The notes beneath the pieces were generated by a model, which did no database searches, was not told the DNA's origin, and saw only the letters and a program-made list of their open reading frames with translations. The position numbers and the translations under genes were made by a program. This document shows positions 25,815-34,903 of a stretch of 64,000 nucleotides of DNA, in pieces. Source of the stretch: Kribbella sp. VKM Ac-2568 (GTDB taxonomy: Bacteria; Actinomycetota; Actinomycetes; Propionibacteriales; Kribbellaceae); assembly GCF_004345365.1 (NCBI RefSeq), contig NZ_SLVF01000011.1, forward strand, positions 1 to 64,000, in the 5' to 3' direction. Position 1 is the first letter of the stretch; every line of letters starts with the position of its first letter.

Positions 25815-26629
25815 CCGGTACGCCGCTGCGCGCGGGCTGAGGCGTAGAGGCAGACGGCGGCCGCGGTGGCCAGGTTGAGGCTCTCGGCGCGGCCGTAGAT
25901 CGGGACCTTCACCGAGCGGTCGACGATCGCGTCGAAGCCGTCGGGCAGGCCGTGCGCCTCGTTGCCGAACAACCAGACCGTCGGCTTGGCCAGCGTCCCG
26001 TCGTCGATGCACTCGTCCAGGTCGGAGCTGCCGTACCCGTCGGCGGCGAGCACCTGCAGGCCCTGCTCCCGCCAGGTCTTCGCGGCCGTCACCACGTCCG
26101 CCTCGACCGCGATCGGCAGGTGGAACAGGCTGCCCACGCTGGCCCGGACCGCCTTCGGGTTGTGCGGATCCACCGACTCCGCCGACAGTACGACGGCATC
26201 CGCGCCGGCCGCGTCCGCCGTACGGATCAGGGTCCCGGCGTTGCCCGGGTCGCGCACCTGGACGCCGACGGCCACCAGGCTCGCGGTTCGCAGTACGGCC
26301 TGGTCGAGCGGCACGTCGACCAGCTGGCAGACGGCGACAACCCCTTGTGAGGTGACCGTTTCGCTCAGCGCCTCGACGGCAGCCCGGTTCACGTCGTACC
26401 ACGGGACGTCCGCGGCGGCCGCCAGGTCCCGCAGGTCGCGGTGCCGGGTGGCCACGTCGGGTTCGGCGTACACCTCGAGCACCAGTTCGCGGTGCTCGAG
26501 CGCCTCCCGGACCGCCTGCGGTCCCTCGACCAGGAAGCGGCCGGTCTTGCGCCGGAACGCACGAGTGGCGAGCCTCCGGGCCTGCTTGATCCGCACGGAT
26601 TGCGCGGTCAGCAGACCTGGGCTCGCCAC
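25811..26629 (-). CDS. TrmH/SpoU-family RNA 2'-O-methyltransferase (TsnR-like)
   Basis: The 272-residue protein has an N-terminal substrate-binding domain and a SPOUT domain with all three motifs: VRDPGNAGTLIRTADAAG (about 123), VWLFGNEAHGL (about 217) and VPIYGRAESLNLATAAAVCL (about 243). It would methylate a ribose in rRNA. Its place just downstream of rplT is conserved in actinobacteria, where it is often called tsnR. Exact target is not deducible. Confidence 0.9.
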   Translation of the reverse strand: MASPGLLTAQSVRIKQARRLATRAFRRKTGRFLVEGPQAVREALEHRELVLEVYAEPDVATRHRDLRDLAAAADVPWYDVNRAAVEALSETVTSQGVVAVCQLVDVPLDQAVLRTASLVAVGVQVRDPGNAGTLIRTADAAGADAVVLSAESVDPHNPKAVRASVGSLFHLPIAVEADVVTAAKTWREQGLQVLAADGYGSSDLDECIDDGTLAKPTVWLFGNEAHGLPDGFDAIVDRSVKVPIYGRAESLNLATAAAVCLYASARAQRRTG

Positions 26630-26663
26630 TTCGGTGCTTGCTTTGCTACTGGATCGCTGCGGC

Positions 26664-27053
26664 TCAGGCCGCGGCGTCGCTCTTGGCGTTCAGGTCGGCC
26701 GGCAGAGCCGCCTTCGCCAGTGCCACCAGCGCGGAGAACGCGGGCGCGTCGTTGACCGCCAGGTCGGCCAGGATCTTGCGGTCGACCTCGACCTCGGCCA
26801 GGCGAAGACCCTGGATGAGGCGGTTGTAGGTCAGGCCCTCGGCGCGAGCCGCGGCGTTGATCCGCTGGATCCACAGCTTGCGGAAGTCGCCCTTGCGCGC
26901 CTTGCGGTCACGGTAGGCGTAGACGAGCGAGTGGGTGACCTGTTCCTTGGCCTTGCGGTACAGCCGCGAGCGCTGGCCGCGGTAACCGCTGGCCTGCTCG
27001 AGTACGACCCGGCGCTTCTTGTGGGCGTTGACCGCCCGCTTCACGCGTGCCAT
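26664..27053 (-). CDS. rplT: 50S ribosomal protein L20
   Basis: The 129-residue protein begins MARVKRAVNAHKKRRVVLEQ and is rich in Lys and Arg, as for L20, which binds 23S rRNA early in assembly. A C-terminal Ala/Lys tail is slightly longer than average. It has a strong AAGGAGT ribosome site and follows rpmI by 95 bases in the infC operon. Confidence 0.97.
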   Translation of the reverse strand: MARVKRAVNAHKKRRVVLEQASGYRGQRSRLYRKAKEQVTHSLVYAYRDRKARKGDFRKLWIQRINAAARAEGLTYNRLIQGLRLAEVEVDRKILADLAVNDAPAFSALVALAKAALPADLNAKSDAAA

Positions 27054-27148
27054 GAGGTGTTACTCCTTGTATTTCTGCGCCGGAGAAGGTGGTCCACCCG
27101 GCGGGGTGTTCGGGGGTGTGGACTGCGGTAAGACCGCAAGCGGCAGGC

Positions 27149-27343
27149 TCAGATACCGAGGAGCTTCTTGGCCTTCTTGACGTGCGACGGAGCGACCTCG
27201 ACGGTGCCGGACAGGCGACGCTTGCGCTTGGTCGACTTCGCCTCGGCGAGGTGGCGCTTGCCGGTCTGCTCGCGACGCAGCTTGCCCGAACCCGTGATCC
27301 GGATGCGCTTCTTCATCCCCGAGTGGGTCTTCATCTTCGGCAT
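27149..27343 (-). CDS. rpmI: 50S ribosomal protein L35
   Basis: The 64-residue protein MPKMKTHSGMKKRIRITGSG... is a canonical L35 in length and sequence. Part of the infC-rpmI-rplT operon, with a GGAG site upstream of ATG 27343. Confidence 0.97.
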   Translation of the reverse strand: MPKMKTHSGMKKRIRITGSGKLRREQTGKRHLAEAKSTKRKRRLSGTVEVAPSHVKKAKKLLGI

Positions 27344-27415
27344 GGCTATGTACTCCTGGTTTCTTTCGTTGACTCGACGGGTGAAGGCTCCGGCCTCGCG
27401 GGCCGGAGCGCACCA

Positions 27416-28105
27416 TCACTCCGGATCGAGGTTGTCTGCCGGACCCTTCGGCTTCTTCGTGGCGCCGGCGGCCTTCTCGGCCTCGTGCTGCTGCAACTGC
27501 TCAGCACGCTCCTTGCGCTCGGCCTCCTGCTCGGCCTCGTGCTCGGCGACCTTCTTGGCCTTCTCGGCTTCCACGTCCACGCGCGCCTCGGACTTCTTCT
27601 TGTGCGGTCCGAGCACCATGATCATGTTCCGGCCGTCCTGACGCGGCGACGACTCGACGAAGCCGAGCTCGCTGACGTCCTCGGCCAGCCGCTGCAGCAG
27701 CCGGAAGCCCAGCTCGGGGCGGGACTGCTCACGACCGCGGAACATGATGGTGATCTTGACCTTGTCACCGGCACGCAGGAACCGAACGACGTGACCCTTC
27801 TTGGTCTCGTAGTCGTGCGGGTCGATCTTCGGCCGCAGCTTCATCTCTTTGATGACGGTGTTGGTCTGGTTCCGGCGTGACTCGCGCGCCTTCTGCGCGG
27901 TCTCGTACTTGTACTTGCCGAAATCCATCAGCTTGCAGACCGGCGGACGTGCCGTGGCCGCAACCTCGACCAGGTCGAGATCGGCTTCCTGTGCCAACCG
28001 AAGTGCGTCCTCGATCCGGACGATGCCTACCTGCTCACCGTTCGGTCCGACCAGGCGCACCTCAGGAACGCGGATGCGCTCGTTGACGCGCAGTTCAATG
28101 GTGAT
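27416..28105 (-). CDS. infC: Translation initiation factor IF-3 with a non-AUG start
   Basis: IF-3 binds the 30S subunit and proofreads start codons. N- and C-domains are intact (ELRVNERIRVPEVRLVG..., ...GRNMIMVLGPHKK), followed by an extra Lys/Glu-rich coiled-coil tail (about 165-229) seen in other actinobacteria. No ATG or GTG lies at the family N-terminus. An AGGAGGA site (28115-28109) precedes ATC (28105-28103), which aligns with the usual initiator Met; ATT at 28099 is the other candidate. Rare starts in infC allow IF-3 to limit its own synthesis. Using the ATG at 28276 would add 57 unconserved residues. Confidence 0.93.
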   Translation of the reverse strand: MTIELRVNERIRVPEVRLVGPNGEQVGIVRIEDALRLAQEADLDLVEVAATARPPVCKLMDFGKYKYETAQKARESRRNQTNTVIKEMKLRPKIDPHDYETKKGHVVRFLRAGDKVKITIMFRGREQSRPELGFRLLQRLAEDVSELGFVESSPRQDGRNMIMVLGPHKKKSEARVDVEAEKAKKVAEHEAEQEAERKERAEQLQQHEAEKAAGATKKPKGPADNLDPE

Positions 28106-28182
28106 GGGTCCTCCTGGGTTGTTCGTTTTTATTGGTGCCACCTGAGTGTTCGCGCGGCGGATCTCGCCCTGAAACGACGAAT

Positions 28183-28208
28183 GGCCTCCGTGCGTCCACA
28201 CGAAGGCC
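28183..28208 (-). promoter_or_regulatory. Hairpin in the infC leader
   Basis: On the minus strand GGCCTTCGTG pairs with CACGGAGGCC around a 6-base loop, a 10-bp stem with one G-T pair, about 80 bases ahead of the infC ribosome site. No T-run follows, so it is not a classic terminator. It may be a target for ribosomal-protein or processing control, but only the fold is seen. The rest of the 334-base gap up to 28439 shows no gene. Confidence 0.4.
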
Positions 28209-28439
28209 CAATTCCCAGATCGACGACGGTCCCACCCCGCTGAGGGGAGATACGCCGTACGATCGCCGCTGTCCACCGGCCTGAACCGGAGTGAACCTCG
28301 GCGTGACCGGGACCCGCCGACTTTCCATCGACTGGGTGGGAGGTGGCCCTCCGCTTAGACTCGAACCACCGGCAGCCCTCGAGTATTCCGCTCAGGGGTC
28401 ACCGCTGGACCGGGTCGGTCGCCATGCAAGAGTAGCAGC

Positions 28440-28868
28440 ATGACCGACCCAGTCTCCACTTCGCCAGATCCGGCCCCCACACAGCCCGCCGAGCAGCCTT
28501 CCGGGCAGTCGCGGGTGGATCCGATGTCGACGGTGTCGCGTGACATCGCCGAGGTACCGAGCGTGGAGATCATCTCGACCGCGGCCCTCCATCTGATGAG
28601 CGCCGCCGCCGTCAACCTCGGCCTGGCCGAGGACCTCCCCGAACACAAAGACCTGGACGAGGCCCGCTCCCTGATCGACGCGCTGGCCGGCCTCCTCGAC
28701 GCCTCCGCCCTGAGCCTCGGCCACCACCACGCCGCCCCCTTGCGCGACGGCCTCCGCTCCCTCCAGCTCGCCTTCAAGGAAGCCTCCACCATCCCCGACG
28801 AACCAGGCGCCGGCCCCGGCGAGAAGTACACCGGCGAAGTCCACCCGGCCGCCGCCCGCCGCCGCTAG
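28440..28868 (+). CDS. DUF1844 family protein
   Basis: The 142-residue protein has a proline/serine-rich N-terminus (1-35) and a conserved helical core, VEIISTAALHLMSAAAVNLGL, followed by LDEARSLIDALAGLLDAS, matching DUF1844. Its position divergent from infC is conserved in actinobacteria. No function is established. The charged tail may be flexible. A thin region of 113 bases separates it from yggT. Confidence 0.85.
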   Translation: MTDPVSTSPDPAPTQPAEQPSGQSRVDPMSTVSRDIAEVPSVEIISTAALHLMSAAAVNLGLAEDLPEHKDLDEARSLIDALAGLLDASALSLGHHHAAPLRDGLRSLQLAFKEASTIPDEPGAGPGEKYTGEVHPAAARRR

Positions 28869-28981
28869 CACTACGCCCTACCCGGGATCCACGAATGAGC
28901 GCCTGCTCACCGGGTGGGATCTGGGTGGAGTAGCGCGTGAGAGGGGCTTGCGCAGTACCGCGGTCCGCGCGGGGGTGGCGG

Positions 28982-29257
28982 TTACAGGCTGAAGGCTATT
29001 GAGCGGAGGATGAGGGCGGCGATGAAGACGACTGTGAAGGCCAGGTCGATCGACAGTCCGCCGGCCCTGATCGGCCGGATCACCCGTCGCGCCGGCGCGA
29101 GCACCGGCTCGGTCCAGGTGTGAGTGATTGAGCGCGCCCGGCCCGCCCACTGGGCGCCGTTCGCCACCACACCTGTCCAGTCCAGCACCATCCGCACGAT
29201 CAGCAGCAGGATGAACGCCGTCAACGCATACCCGATCAGGGCTCCGATGATGCTCAT
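28982..29257 (-). CDS. YggT family membrane protein
   Basis: The 91-residue protein has two transmembrane helices (about 4-26 and 68-90) around a loop containing TEPVLAPARRVIRP, the YggT hallmark. The start at 29257 (MSIIGALIGYAL) has a GGAGTT site; a longer start at 29317 is unlikely. YggT usually sits in the division cluster with sepF, so this is a stand-alone copy. A role in envelope or osmotic stability is suggested for the family. Confidence 0.85.
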   Translation of the reverse strand: MSIIGALIGYALTAFILLLIVRMVLDWTGVVANGAQWAGRARSITHTWTEPVLAPARRVIRPIRAGGLSIDLAFTVVFIAALILRSIAFSL

Positions 29258-29534
29258 GACCGAACTCCTCCGTAAGGGCCACGCCGGCCGTCTCACCATT
29301 ATCAACGCCCCGACCACCCCGGGAGTGTCCCTCTCGCAGTCTTCTTAGCCGACTATCAGGTCCAGCCGTCGCCCCACCGGCTTCGGTGGCAAAGGTCGAA
29401 GTCCCGCGGGACACCTCGAAGCGCCTGCCGGATGGGTGGCGGAGCACTAACTGTGAAGCCCGCGGCCAGCCCGACCGCCCGTGAGGCGGGTACGGGAGCG
29501 GCCCGGTGGTGGGGCCGGGCCGCTCGGAGGTTGG

Positions 29535-30689
29535 TCAGGCGAAGGCTTTCAGTTCGTAGATTCGGGCGGCTGGGTCGGTCGATTGAGTCGGGGTGGTGAT
29601 GTTCAGGCGGACGTAGCGGGCTGAGACGCCGACGAAGGTGTGGGTGGTGGTGACGGCGGCGGTGTTGTTGGTGATGGTGGCTCGGGTGGTCCAGGAGGAG
29701 CCGTTGGTGGAGGTCTGGAGGGTGAAGGCGCGGGTGTTGAAGGTGGCGGATTCGCCGCCTGCCTCGGCGTGGGAGATCTCGACCTTGCCGATCGACTGTG
29801 CGGAGCCGAGGTCGACCTGGAGGTACTTCGACGCGGCCAGCGTGCAGAACTTGTCCGAGTTGCCGCCGGTGACGCTGCCGTTGACCGCCTTGGCCGGGCC
29901 TTCGGAAGAGGCACAGGCCGCGGACCCGGCGGCTGGCTTGTTCAGGGCCAGGTTGACCGGGCCGCCGGTGCCGCCGGACATGGCGGACGTCATCTCGCGC
30001 GCCCACTTCCAGGGGGCCGCCGTGCCGCCCGGGTCGGAGTTGAAGTACTCCCAGCCGTCGACGCCGCCGAAGGTCGGGTACTTCGCGACCAGCGAGGCCA
30101 GCGTGTTCTTCAGTGTCGGCAGGGCCACGTAGCCGCCGCAGTTCGCCGAGTTCGTGACGACGCCGGTGACGACCTTGGCCGGGGTGAACAGGCCGCGGTT
30201 GATGATGTTGTCGTAGCCGGTGGTGCTCGAGCGTCTCGTAGTTGAACGCGGACAGGTTGCCGCCGCCGCTCAACGCGGTCGCCACCGGCGCGAGCGTGAT
30301 GATGAAGCCGGTGCCGAAGTCCGTGGTCAACTGGTCGATCAGCCGGTTGATGCCGGCCTGCGACATGTTCTCCTCGACGTCCAGGTCCAGACCGTCCAGC
30401 CCGTACGTCGTGACGAGGTTCTTCAGCCGCGGGTAGTACTTGTCGAACTCGGTGTCGAGCCGCTGGAAACTCCCCTGCGCGGCGCCGCCGACGAAGGCCG
30501 ACACCTTGACGCCCTTGGCCTGCATGGCGTGCAGGTCCGCCCACATCCGGGTGAACTTGGCAGCCTCCGGCGGATCGTCGTTGAGGTGCACGACGTCGGG
30601 ATCGAGGTGGATCGCGCCGACCAGCACGTTGGTGACGCCGGTGTTGTTGTCGGTCAGCGCCTTCGGCGACACGTACACGCCGTTCAGCC
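29535..30689 (-). pseudogene. GH18 chitinase-like gene, 5'-truncated and frameshifted, with CBM32/F5-8-type C-domain
   Basis: Upstream part: VYVSPKALTDNNTGV... and the GH18 catalytic motif LDGLDLDVEE. At 30228-30235 the frame breaks: FNYETLE jumps to SSTTGYDNIINRGLFTPAK in the next frame, apparently with about 20 residues lost. The second part contains GGYVALPTLKNTLASLVAKYP, FGGVDGWEYFNSDPGG, then an F5/8-type C (CBM32-like) module (about 130 residues, ending ARIYELKAFA). The signal peptide and first strand are absent; similarity begins right at the permease stop codon. It would once have been a secreted chitin-active enzyme and is probably inactive now. Confidence 0.75.
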
Positions 30690-31607
30690 CTTGACGGCGC
30701 CCTCCTCCACGCCTTTGAAGAAGAACCGTTGCAACGTCGCGAACACGATCACGATCGGGATGAACGCGATCATCGTGCCCGCGGCGATCAGCCGGGGGTT
30801 GTTGCTGAAGGTGCCGGACAGGTACTGCAGTCCGACGGTCAGGGTGTACTTGTCCGGGTCGGTCAGCACGATCAGCGGCCAGAGGAAGTCGTCCCAGGCG
30901 CCGATGAAGGCGAAGATCGCCACCACGCTGATCGTTCCGCGCACACTCGGCAGCCCGATGTAGACGAACCGCTGCCAGACGTTCGCGCCGTCCACGATCG
31001 CCGCCTGGTCCACCTCGACCGGCAGCGAGCGGAACGCGTTGTACATCAGCAGCACGTTCAGCGCGCCGATCATCCCGGGCAGCGCGACGCCGAACAGCGT
31101 GTTCGCCAGGCCGAACTCCCGGACCGTGACGTACTGCGAGATGATCGTCACCTCGCCCGGCAGCACCAGCGTGGCCAGGAACAACCCGAGCACGATCCGG
31201 CGGCCCTTGAACTGCAGCCGGGACAACGCGAACCCGGCCAGCGAGGCCCCGATGATGTTGCCCCCGACAACCAGTACGGCGACGACCAGCGAGTTTCGGG
31301 CGTAGTCCCAGACCGGGATGGTGTCGGCCACCTCGCCGTAGTGCGACAGCGTCGGCTGGGCCGGCAGCAACCGCGGGATCCGGGTGTAGATGTCCTCGCC
31401 CGATCCCTTCAGCGAGGTGGACAACTGCCACAGGAACGGCCCGATGGTGATCAGCAGGACGACCACCAGCAGCACGTACCGGACCACCTTCTCCCGCGGC
31501 GAGACGGTGTTGAACCCGAACGTCCCACCCTTACGCCGCCGCCGGTTCGCAGTACCAGAAGGCTCCGGTACTGCGACCGGCCGCGCGGGGTCGGTCACAA
31601 CGGTCAT
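30684..31607 (-). CDS. Carbohydrate ABC transporter permease (MalG type)
   Basis: A 307-residue inner-membrane protein with six predicted helices and the ATPase-docking EAA loop in the DQAAIVDGANVWQRFVYIGLPS region (about 215-236). A long N-terminal cytoplasmic tail (1-35) precedes helix 1. It ends with the family-typical GVEEGAVKG. The start overlaps the previous permease stop (ATGA). No ATPase gene is nearby; a shared MsiK-like ATPase is likely, as in Streptomyces. Confidence 0.9.
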   Translation of the reverse strand: MTVVTDPARPVAVPEPSGTANRRRRKGGTFGFNTVSPREKVVRYVLLVVVLLITIGPFLWQLSTSLKGSGEDIYTRIPRLLPAQPTLSHYGEVADTIPVWDYARNSLVVAVLVVGGNIIGASLAGFALSRLQFKGRRIVLGLFLATLVLPGEVTIISQYVTVREFGLANTLFGVALPGMIGALNVLLMYNAFRSLPVEVDQAAIVDGANVWQRFVYIGLPSVRGTISVVAIFAFIGAWDDFLWPLIVLTDPDKYTLTVGLQYLSGTFSNNPRLIAAGTMIAFIPIVIVFATLQRFFFKGVEEGAVKG

Positions 31608-32482
31608 GCGTCCGCCGCCTTCCGGTTGAGCCGGGCCAGAGCCAGCATCGGGACCACGGTGACGAAGAACAGCACGATCGACAGCGCGGAGGCGTAGCCG
31701 AGGTTGCCCTCGAAGCCCTGGCTGTACTGCTGGATCAGCATCACCACGGAGCTGTCGCGGCCGCCCGGACCGCCGTTGCCGCCGCTGAGGATGAAGAGCT
31801 CGGAGAAGACCCGCAGGGCCGACACCGAGATCAGGATGGCGACCAGGATCATCGTGCCACGTACTCCGGGGATGGTGATGTTGGTGAACCGCCGGAATGC
31901 GCTCGCACCGTCGACGGCCGCGGCCTCGTGCAGCTCACGGCCGACGTTCCCCAGCGCGGCCAGGTAGATGATCATGTAGTAGCCGAGACCCTTCCACACG
32001 GTCAGGCTGATCGCGCTGAACAGCAGCAGCCACTGGTCGGACAGGAACGGCAGCGGCCCGGAGATCACGCCCAGCTTCTCGGCCAGGCCGTTGACCAGGC
32101 CGCGATCGTCCAGGATCCACTGCCAGATCAGCGCCACCACCACCGCGGACGCCACCACCGGCGTGTAGAAGGCCGTCCGGAAGAACGTGATCCCGGGCAG
32201 CTTCTTCTCCACCAGGACCGCCAGCGCCAACGGCAGGATCGTCAGCAGCGGCAGGCAGACGATCATGTAGATGACGCTGTTCAGCAACGCATAGCGCAGC
32301 TGTTCGTCGTGCAGCAGAGCCTCGAAGTTCTTCAGCCCGACGAAGGTCCCGCCGCCGATCGGCCTGGCGTTGGTGAACGACAGGATCACGGTGTTGATCG
32401 ACGGCCACAGGTTGAACACCAGCAACCAGGCGAGTGCCGGGACGACCAGCACCCAGGGGGAGAACCACCGGTGGTAGCGCAT
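31604..32482 (-). CDS. Carbohydrate ABC transporter permease (MalF type)
   Basis: A 292-residue membrane protein beginning with a basic segment and six helices, with the EAA loop ELHEAAAVDGASAFRRFTNI (about 180-199). It partners the MalG-type permease with which it overlaps. It begins 5 bases after the binding-protein stop codon, so the three genes form one operon. The transported sugar is inferred to be a glycan-derived oligosaccharide from the linked glycosidase. Confidence 0.9.
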   Translation of the reverse strand: MRYHRWFSPWVLVVPALAWLLVFNLWPSINTVILSFTNARPIGGGTFVGLKNFEALLHDEQLRYALLNSVIYMIVCLPLLTILPLALAVLVEKKLPGITFFRTAFYTPVVASAVVVALIWQWILDDRGLVNGLAEKLGVISGPLPFLSDQWLLLFSAISLTVWKGLGYYMIIYLAALGNVGRELHEAAAVDGASAFRRFTNITIPGVRGTMILVAILISVSALRVFSELFILSGGNGGPGGRDSSVVMLIQQYSQGFEGNLGYASALSIVLFFVTVVPMLALARLNRKAADA

Positions 32483-32487
32483 CGCGG

Positions 32488-33780
32488 TTACTGGGCGAGC
32501 AGCTGGTCGGCCTTCGCCACCGCGGCGTCGAGGGCCTGCTGCGAGGTGACCTTGCCGGCGATCGCGAGCGAGATCTGCTGGTTGATGAAGTCGTTCGTCG
32601 CGCCGCTGATCACGGCCGGCTGCAGCGACTTCGCCTTGGCCAGCGACTCGAAGGCGAGCACCTTCGCGTCACTCTCGACGGTCCCGTCGCTCTTGGAGAA
32701 GTACGGGTCGTTCGCGGACGCCTTGGTGCTGGGGAAGATGTTGACGATCTTGGCGAACGCGGCCTGGTTCTCGGCGTTGGTGACGAACCGGGCCAGCGCG
32801 ATCGCGGCCGCCTGGTTCTTGCTCTTCGACGAGACCGACAGGCCCTGCACATACAGCGGCGGGGTGTCGAGCGCCGGCGACGGGACGACCTTGCCCTTCA
32901 GCGACGGGTTGTCCTTCTGGAAGTCGACGATCGCGTTGCCGCCGCCGGTGGTCCAGGCCACCTTGCCCTGGGTGAAGAGCTTGGAGTTGCCCAGGTACTC
33001 CTGGGTCAGGATGTCGCGCGGCAGGTACCCGGCCTTGTAGGCGTCGCGGTACTTGTCCAGCAGGGCGACCGCCTCCGGGGTGTTGAAGGTGAACTTCTTG
33101 CCGTCGTCCGAGACGATCTTGACGCCCGCGTTGGTGAAGTCGCCGATGCCGGGCAGCCGGCTCATCAGGTACTCCTTGCCGCCGGACTTGTCGTGGATCA
33201 CCTTGGCGGCGGCGAGCAGCTCGTCGAAGGTCTTCGGTGGGTTCTTCGCGTCCAGTCCGGCCGCGGCGAACTTGGTCGAGTTCCAGTAGTCGATGTCGGT
33301 GTTCAGGTACCACGGGTAGCCGAACGTGCCGTTCAGCCCGTTGTACTGGTACGCCGTGAGGCCGCCCTCGACGTAGTCGGTCTTCACGGCCGGGTCGGCG
33401 GCGGAGACGTCGAGCAGCAGGTTCTGCTTGGCCAGCGGCAGCGCGAACTCCGGCGGCAGGTTGGTCACGTCGGGCAACTGACCCGCGGACGCCTGGCTCA
33501 GCACCTTCTTGTCGTAGCCGTCACCCGGCTGGTCCAGCCAGGTCACCTTGGTGCCCGGGTACTTCGCCTCGAAGGCCTTGATCACGCCTTCGACGTACGA
33601 GGTGAACTTGGGCTTCAGCGCCCAGGTCTGGAAACTGACCTCGCCCGTCACCTTGGCGTTCGCATCGACAGTGGGCTGGCTGCCGGACGACGTGTCGTCG
33701 GAGGAGCCGAGGCCACAACCGGCGAGAGTGAGGGCCGCGACGGCAAGAGCTGCCACCGGGGTCAGACGACGACTACGCAT
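32488..33780 (-). CDS. Extracellular sugar-binding lipoprotein of an ABC importer
   Basis: The 430-residue protein has a signal peptide with lipobox LTLAGCG (Cys about residue 23), a Ser/Asp-rich linker, then a family 1 extracellular solute-binding fold (FQTWALKPKFTSYVEGVIKAFEAKYPG...). ATG 33780 follows an AGGAGA site; the in-frame start at 33828 would place sequence over the promoter and is rejected. It would capture sugar outside the membrane for the two permeases. First gene of the operon controlled by the divergent LacI protein. Confidence 0.9.
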   Translation of the reverse strand: MRSRRLTPVAALAVAALTLAGCGLGSSDDTSSGSQPTVDANAKVTGEVSFQTWALKPKFTSYVEGVIKAFEAKYPGTKVTWLDQPGDGYDKKVLSQASAGQLPDVTNLPPEFALPLAKQNLLLDVSAADPAVKTDYVEGGLTAYQYNGLNGTFGYPWYLNTDIDYWNSTKFAAAGLDAKNPPKTFDELLAAAKVIHDKSGGKEYLMSRLPGIGDFTNAGVKIVSDDGKKFTFNTPEAVALLDKYRDAYKAGYLPRDILTQEYLGNSKLFTQGKVAWTTGGGNAIVDFQKDNPSLKGKVVPSPALDTPPLYVQGLSVSSKSKNQAAAIALARFVTNAENQAAFAKIVNIFPSTKASANDPYFSKSDGTVESDAKVLAFESLAKAKSLQPAVISGATNDFINQQISLAIAGKVTSQQALDAAVAKADQLLAQ

Positions 33781-33797
33781 AGGTTTTCTCCTGAAGT

Positions 33798-33848
33798 GAT
33801 AAACCGGTATAGCTCCTGCACTATCCACATCGTAGAATCCGCTGTCAA
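33798..33848 (-). promoter_or_regulatory. Promoter of the sugar ABC operon with LacI-type operator
   Basis: The minus strand has TTGACA (33848-33843), a 17-base spacer and GATAGT (33825-33820), a strong promoter. The near-palindrome GATAAACCGGTATAGC (33798-33813) starts about where transcription should begin, a place where a repressor would block elongation. It matches the site ahead of the GH-A gene at 13 of 16 positions. LacI binding is inferred. Confidence 0.6.
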
Positions 33849-33875
33849 GGGGAAAGTTCGACGAAGGGAGGGGCC

Positions 33876-34898
33876 ATGGCCAGACCGACGATCTCGGACA
33901 TCGCCGATCGCGCCGGGGTGTCGAAGGGGGCCGTCTCGTTCGCGCTGAACGGGCGTCCCGGGGTCAGCGACGCGACCCGCGCCAGGATCCTGCAGATCGC
34001 CGAGCAGATGAGCTGGCGACCGCACAGCGCCGCGCGGGCGCTCGGTGCGTCCCGGGTCGACTCGGTCGGCCTGGTGATCGCCCGACCGGCCCGCACGCTC
34101 GGCGTCGAACCCTTCTTCGCGCACCTGTTGTCCGGCCTGCAGTCCGGGCTGTCCGCGCACGCGATCTCGCTGCAACTGCTGATCGTCGAGGACACCGCCG
34201 CCGAGATCGAGGTATACCGGCGCTGGTCGTCGGAGCACCGGGTGGACGGCGTCATCCTGGTCGACCTGACCGTGAAAGATCCCAGAATCGAGGCCCTGCG
34301 GGAGCTGGAACTGCCCGCGGTGGTGATCGGCGGCCGTGGCGGCAAGGGCGCGCTCGCCTCGGTCTGGGCCGACGACCGGGACGCGATGCTGTCGATCGTG
34401 GAGTACCTGGCCGCGCTCGGCCACCGCCGGATCGCGCACGTGGCCGGCACGCCGAACTTCCAGCACACCCAGCGCCGGATCCGCGCGGTCCGCGATGCCG
34501 CGCCCCGGCTCGGCCTGATCGACGCCCCGTCGCTGACCACCGACTTCAGCGACGCCGAGGGCGCCGCCACCACCCGCAAGCTGCTCTCCCAGGCGGTCCG
34601 GCCGACCGCGATCGTCTACGACAGCGACGTGATGGCGGTGGCCGGGCTCGGCGTCGCGATGGAGATGGGCGTCTCGGTGCCGGGCGATCTGTCCATCGTC
34701 GCGTTCGACGACTCGATCCTGACCCAGCTGATGCACCCGGCGCTGACCGCGCTGTCCAGGGACACCTTCGAGTTCGGCCGGCAGGCGGCCGAAGTGCTGC
34801 TCGAGGTGATCGCCGACCCGGCCACGGTGGTCAACAAGCGCACCGCCGACCCGGTGCTGACCGTCCGCGAGTCCACCGCCCCGCCGGCGTCGTCATGA
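33876..34898 (+). CDS. LacI-family transcriptional regulator
   Basis: The 340-residue protein has the N-terminal helix-turn-helix TISDIADRAGVSKGAVSFALNG (5-26), the hinge around WRPHSAARALGASR and a periplasmic-binding-like effector domain (60-335). It lies between and diverges from the sugar ABC operon and precedes a GH-A gene. Matching operator-like sites in front of both suggest it represses both until a sugar binds. The ribosome site is GAAGGGAGG. Confidence 0.93.
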   Translation: MARPTISDIADRAGVSKGAVSFALNGRPGVSDATRARILQIAEQMSWRPHSAARALGASRVDSVGLVIARPARTLGVEPFFAHLLSGLQSGLSAHAISLQLLIVEDTAAEIEVYRRWSSEHRVDGVILVDLTVKDPRIEALRELELPAVVIGGRGGKGALASVWADDRDAMLSIVEYLAALGHRRIAHVAGTPNFQHTQRRIRAVRDAAPRLGLIDAPSLTTDFSDAEGAATTRKLLSQAVRPTAIVYDSDVMAVAGLGVAMEMGVSVPGDLSIVAFDDSILTQLMHPALTALSRDTFEFGRQAAEVLLEVIADPATVVNKRTADPVLTVRESTAPPASS

Positions 34899-34903
34899 CC
34901 CGG

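Noticed and set aside
28320..28380. GGTTCGAGTC resembling a tRNA T-loop on the minus strand
   Set aside because: The flanking bases do not pair as a T-stem, and no acceptor or anticodon arm can be built.
29356..31431. A 691-codon frame spanning the chitinase remnant and the permease
   Set aside because: Only the middle part is GH18-like. The upstream half is an out-of-frame reading of the permease, and the downstream part is past the frame break.
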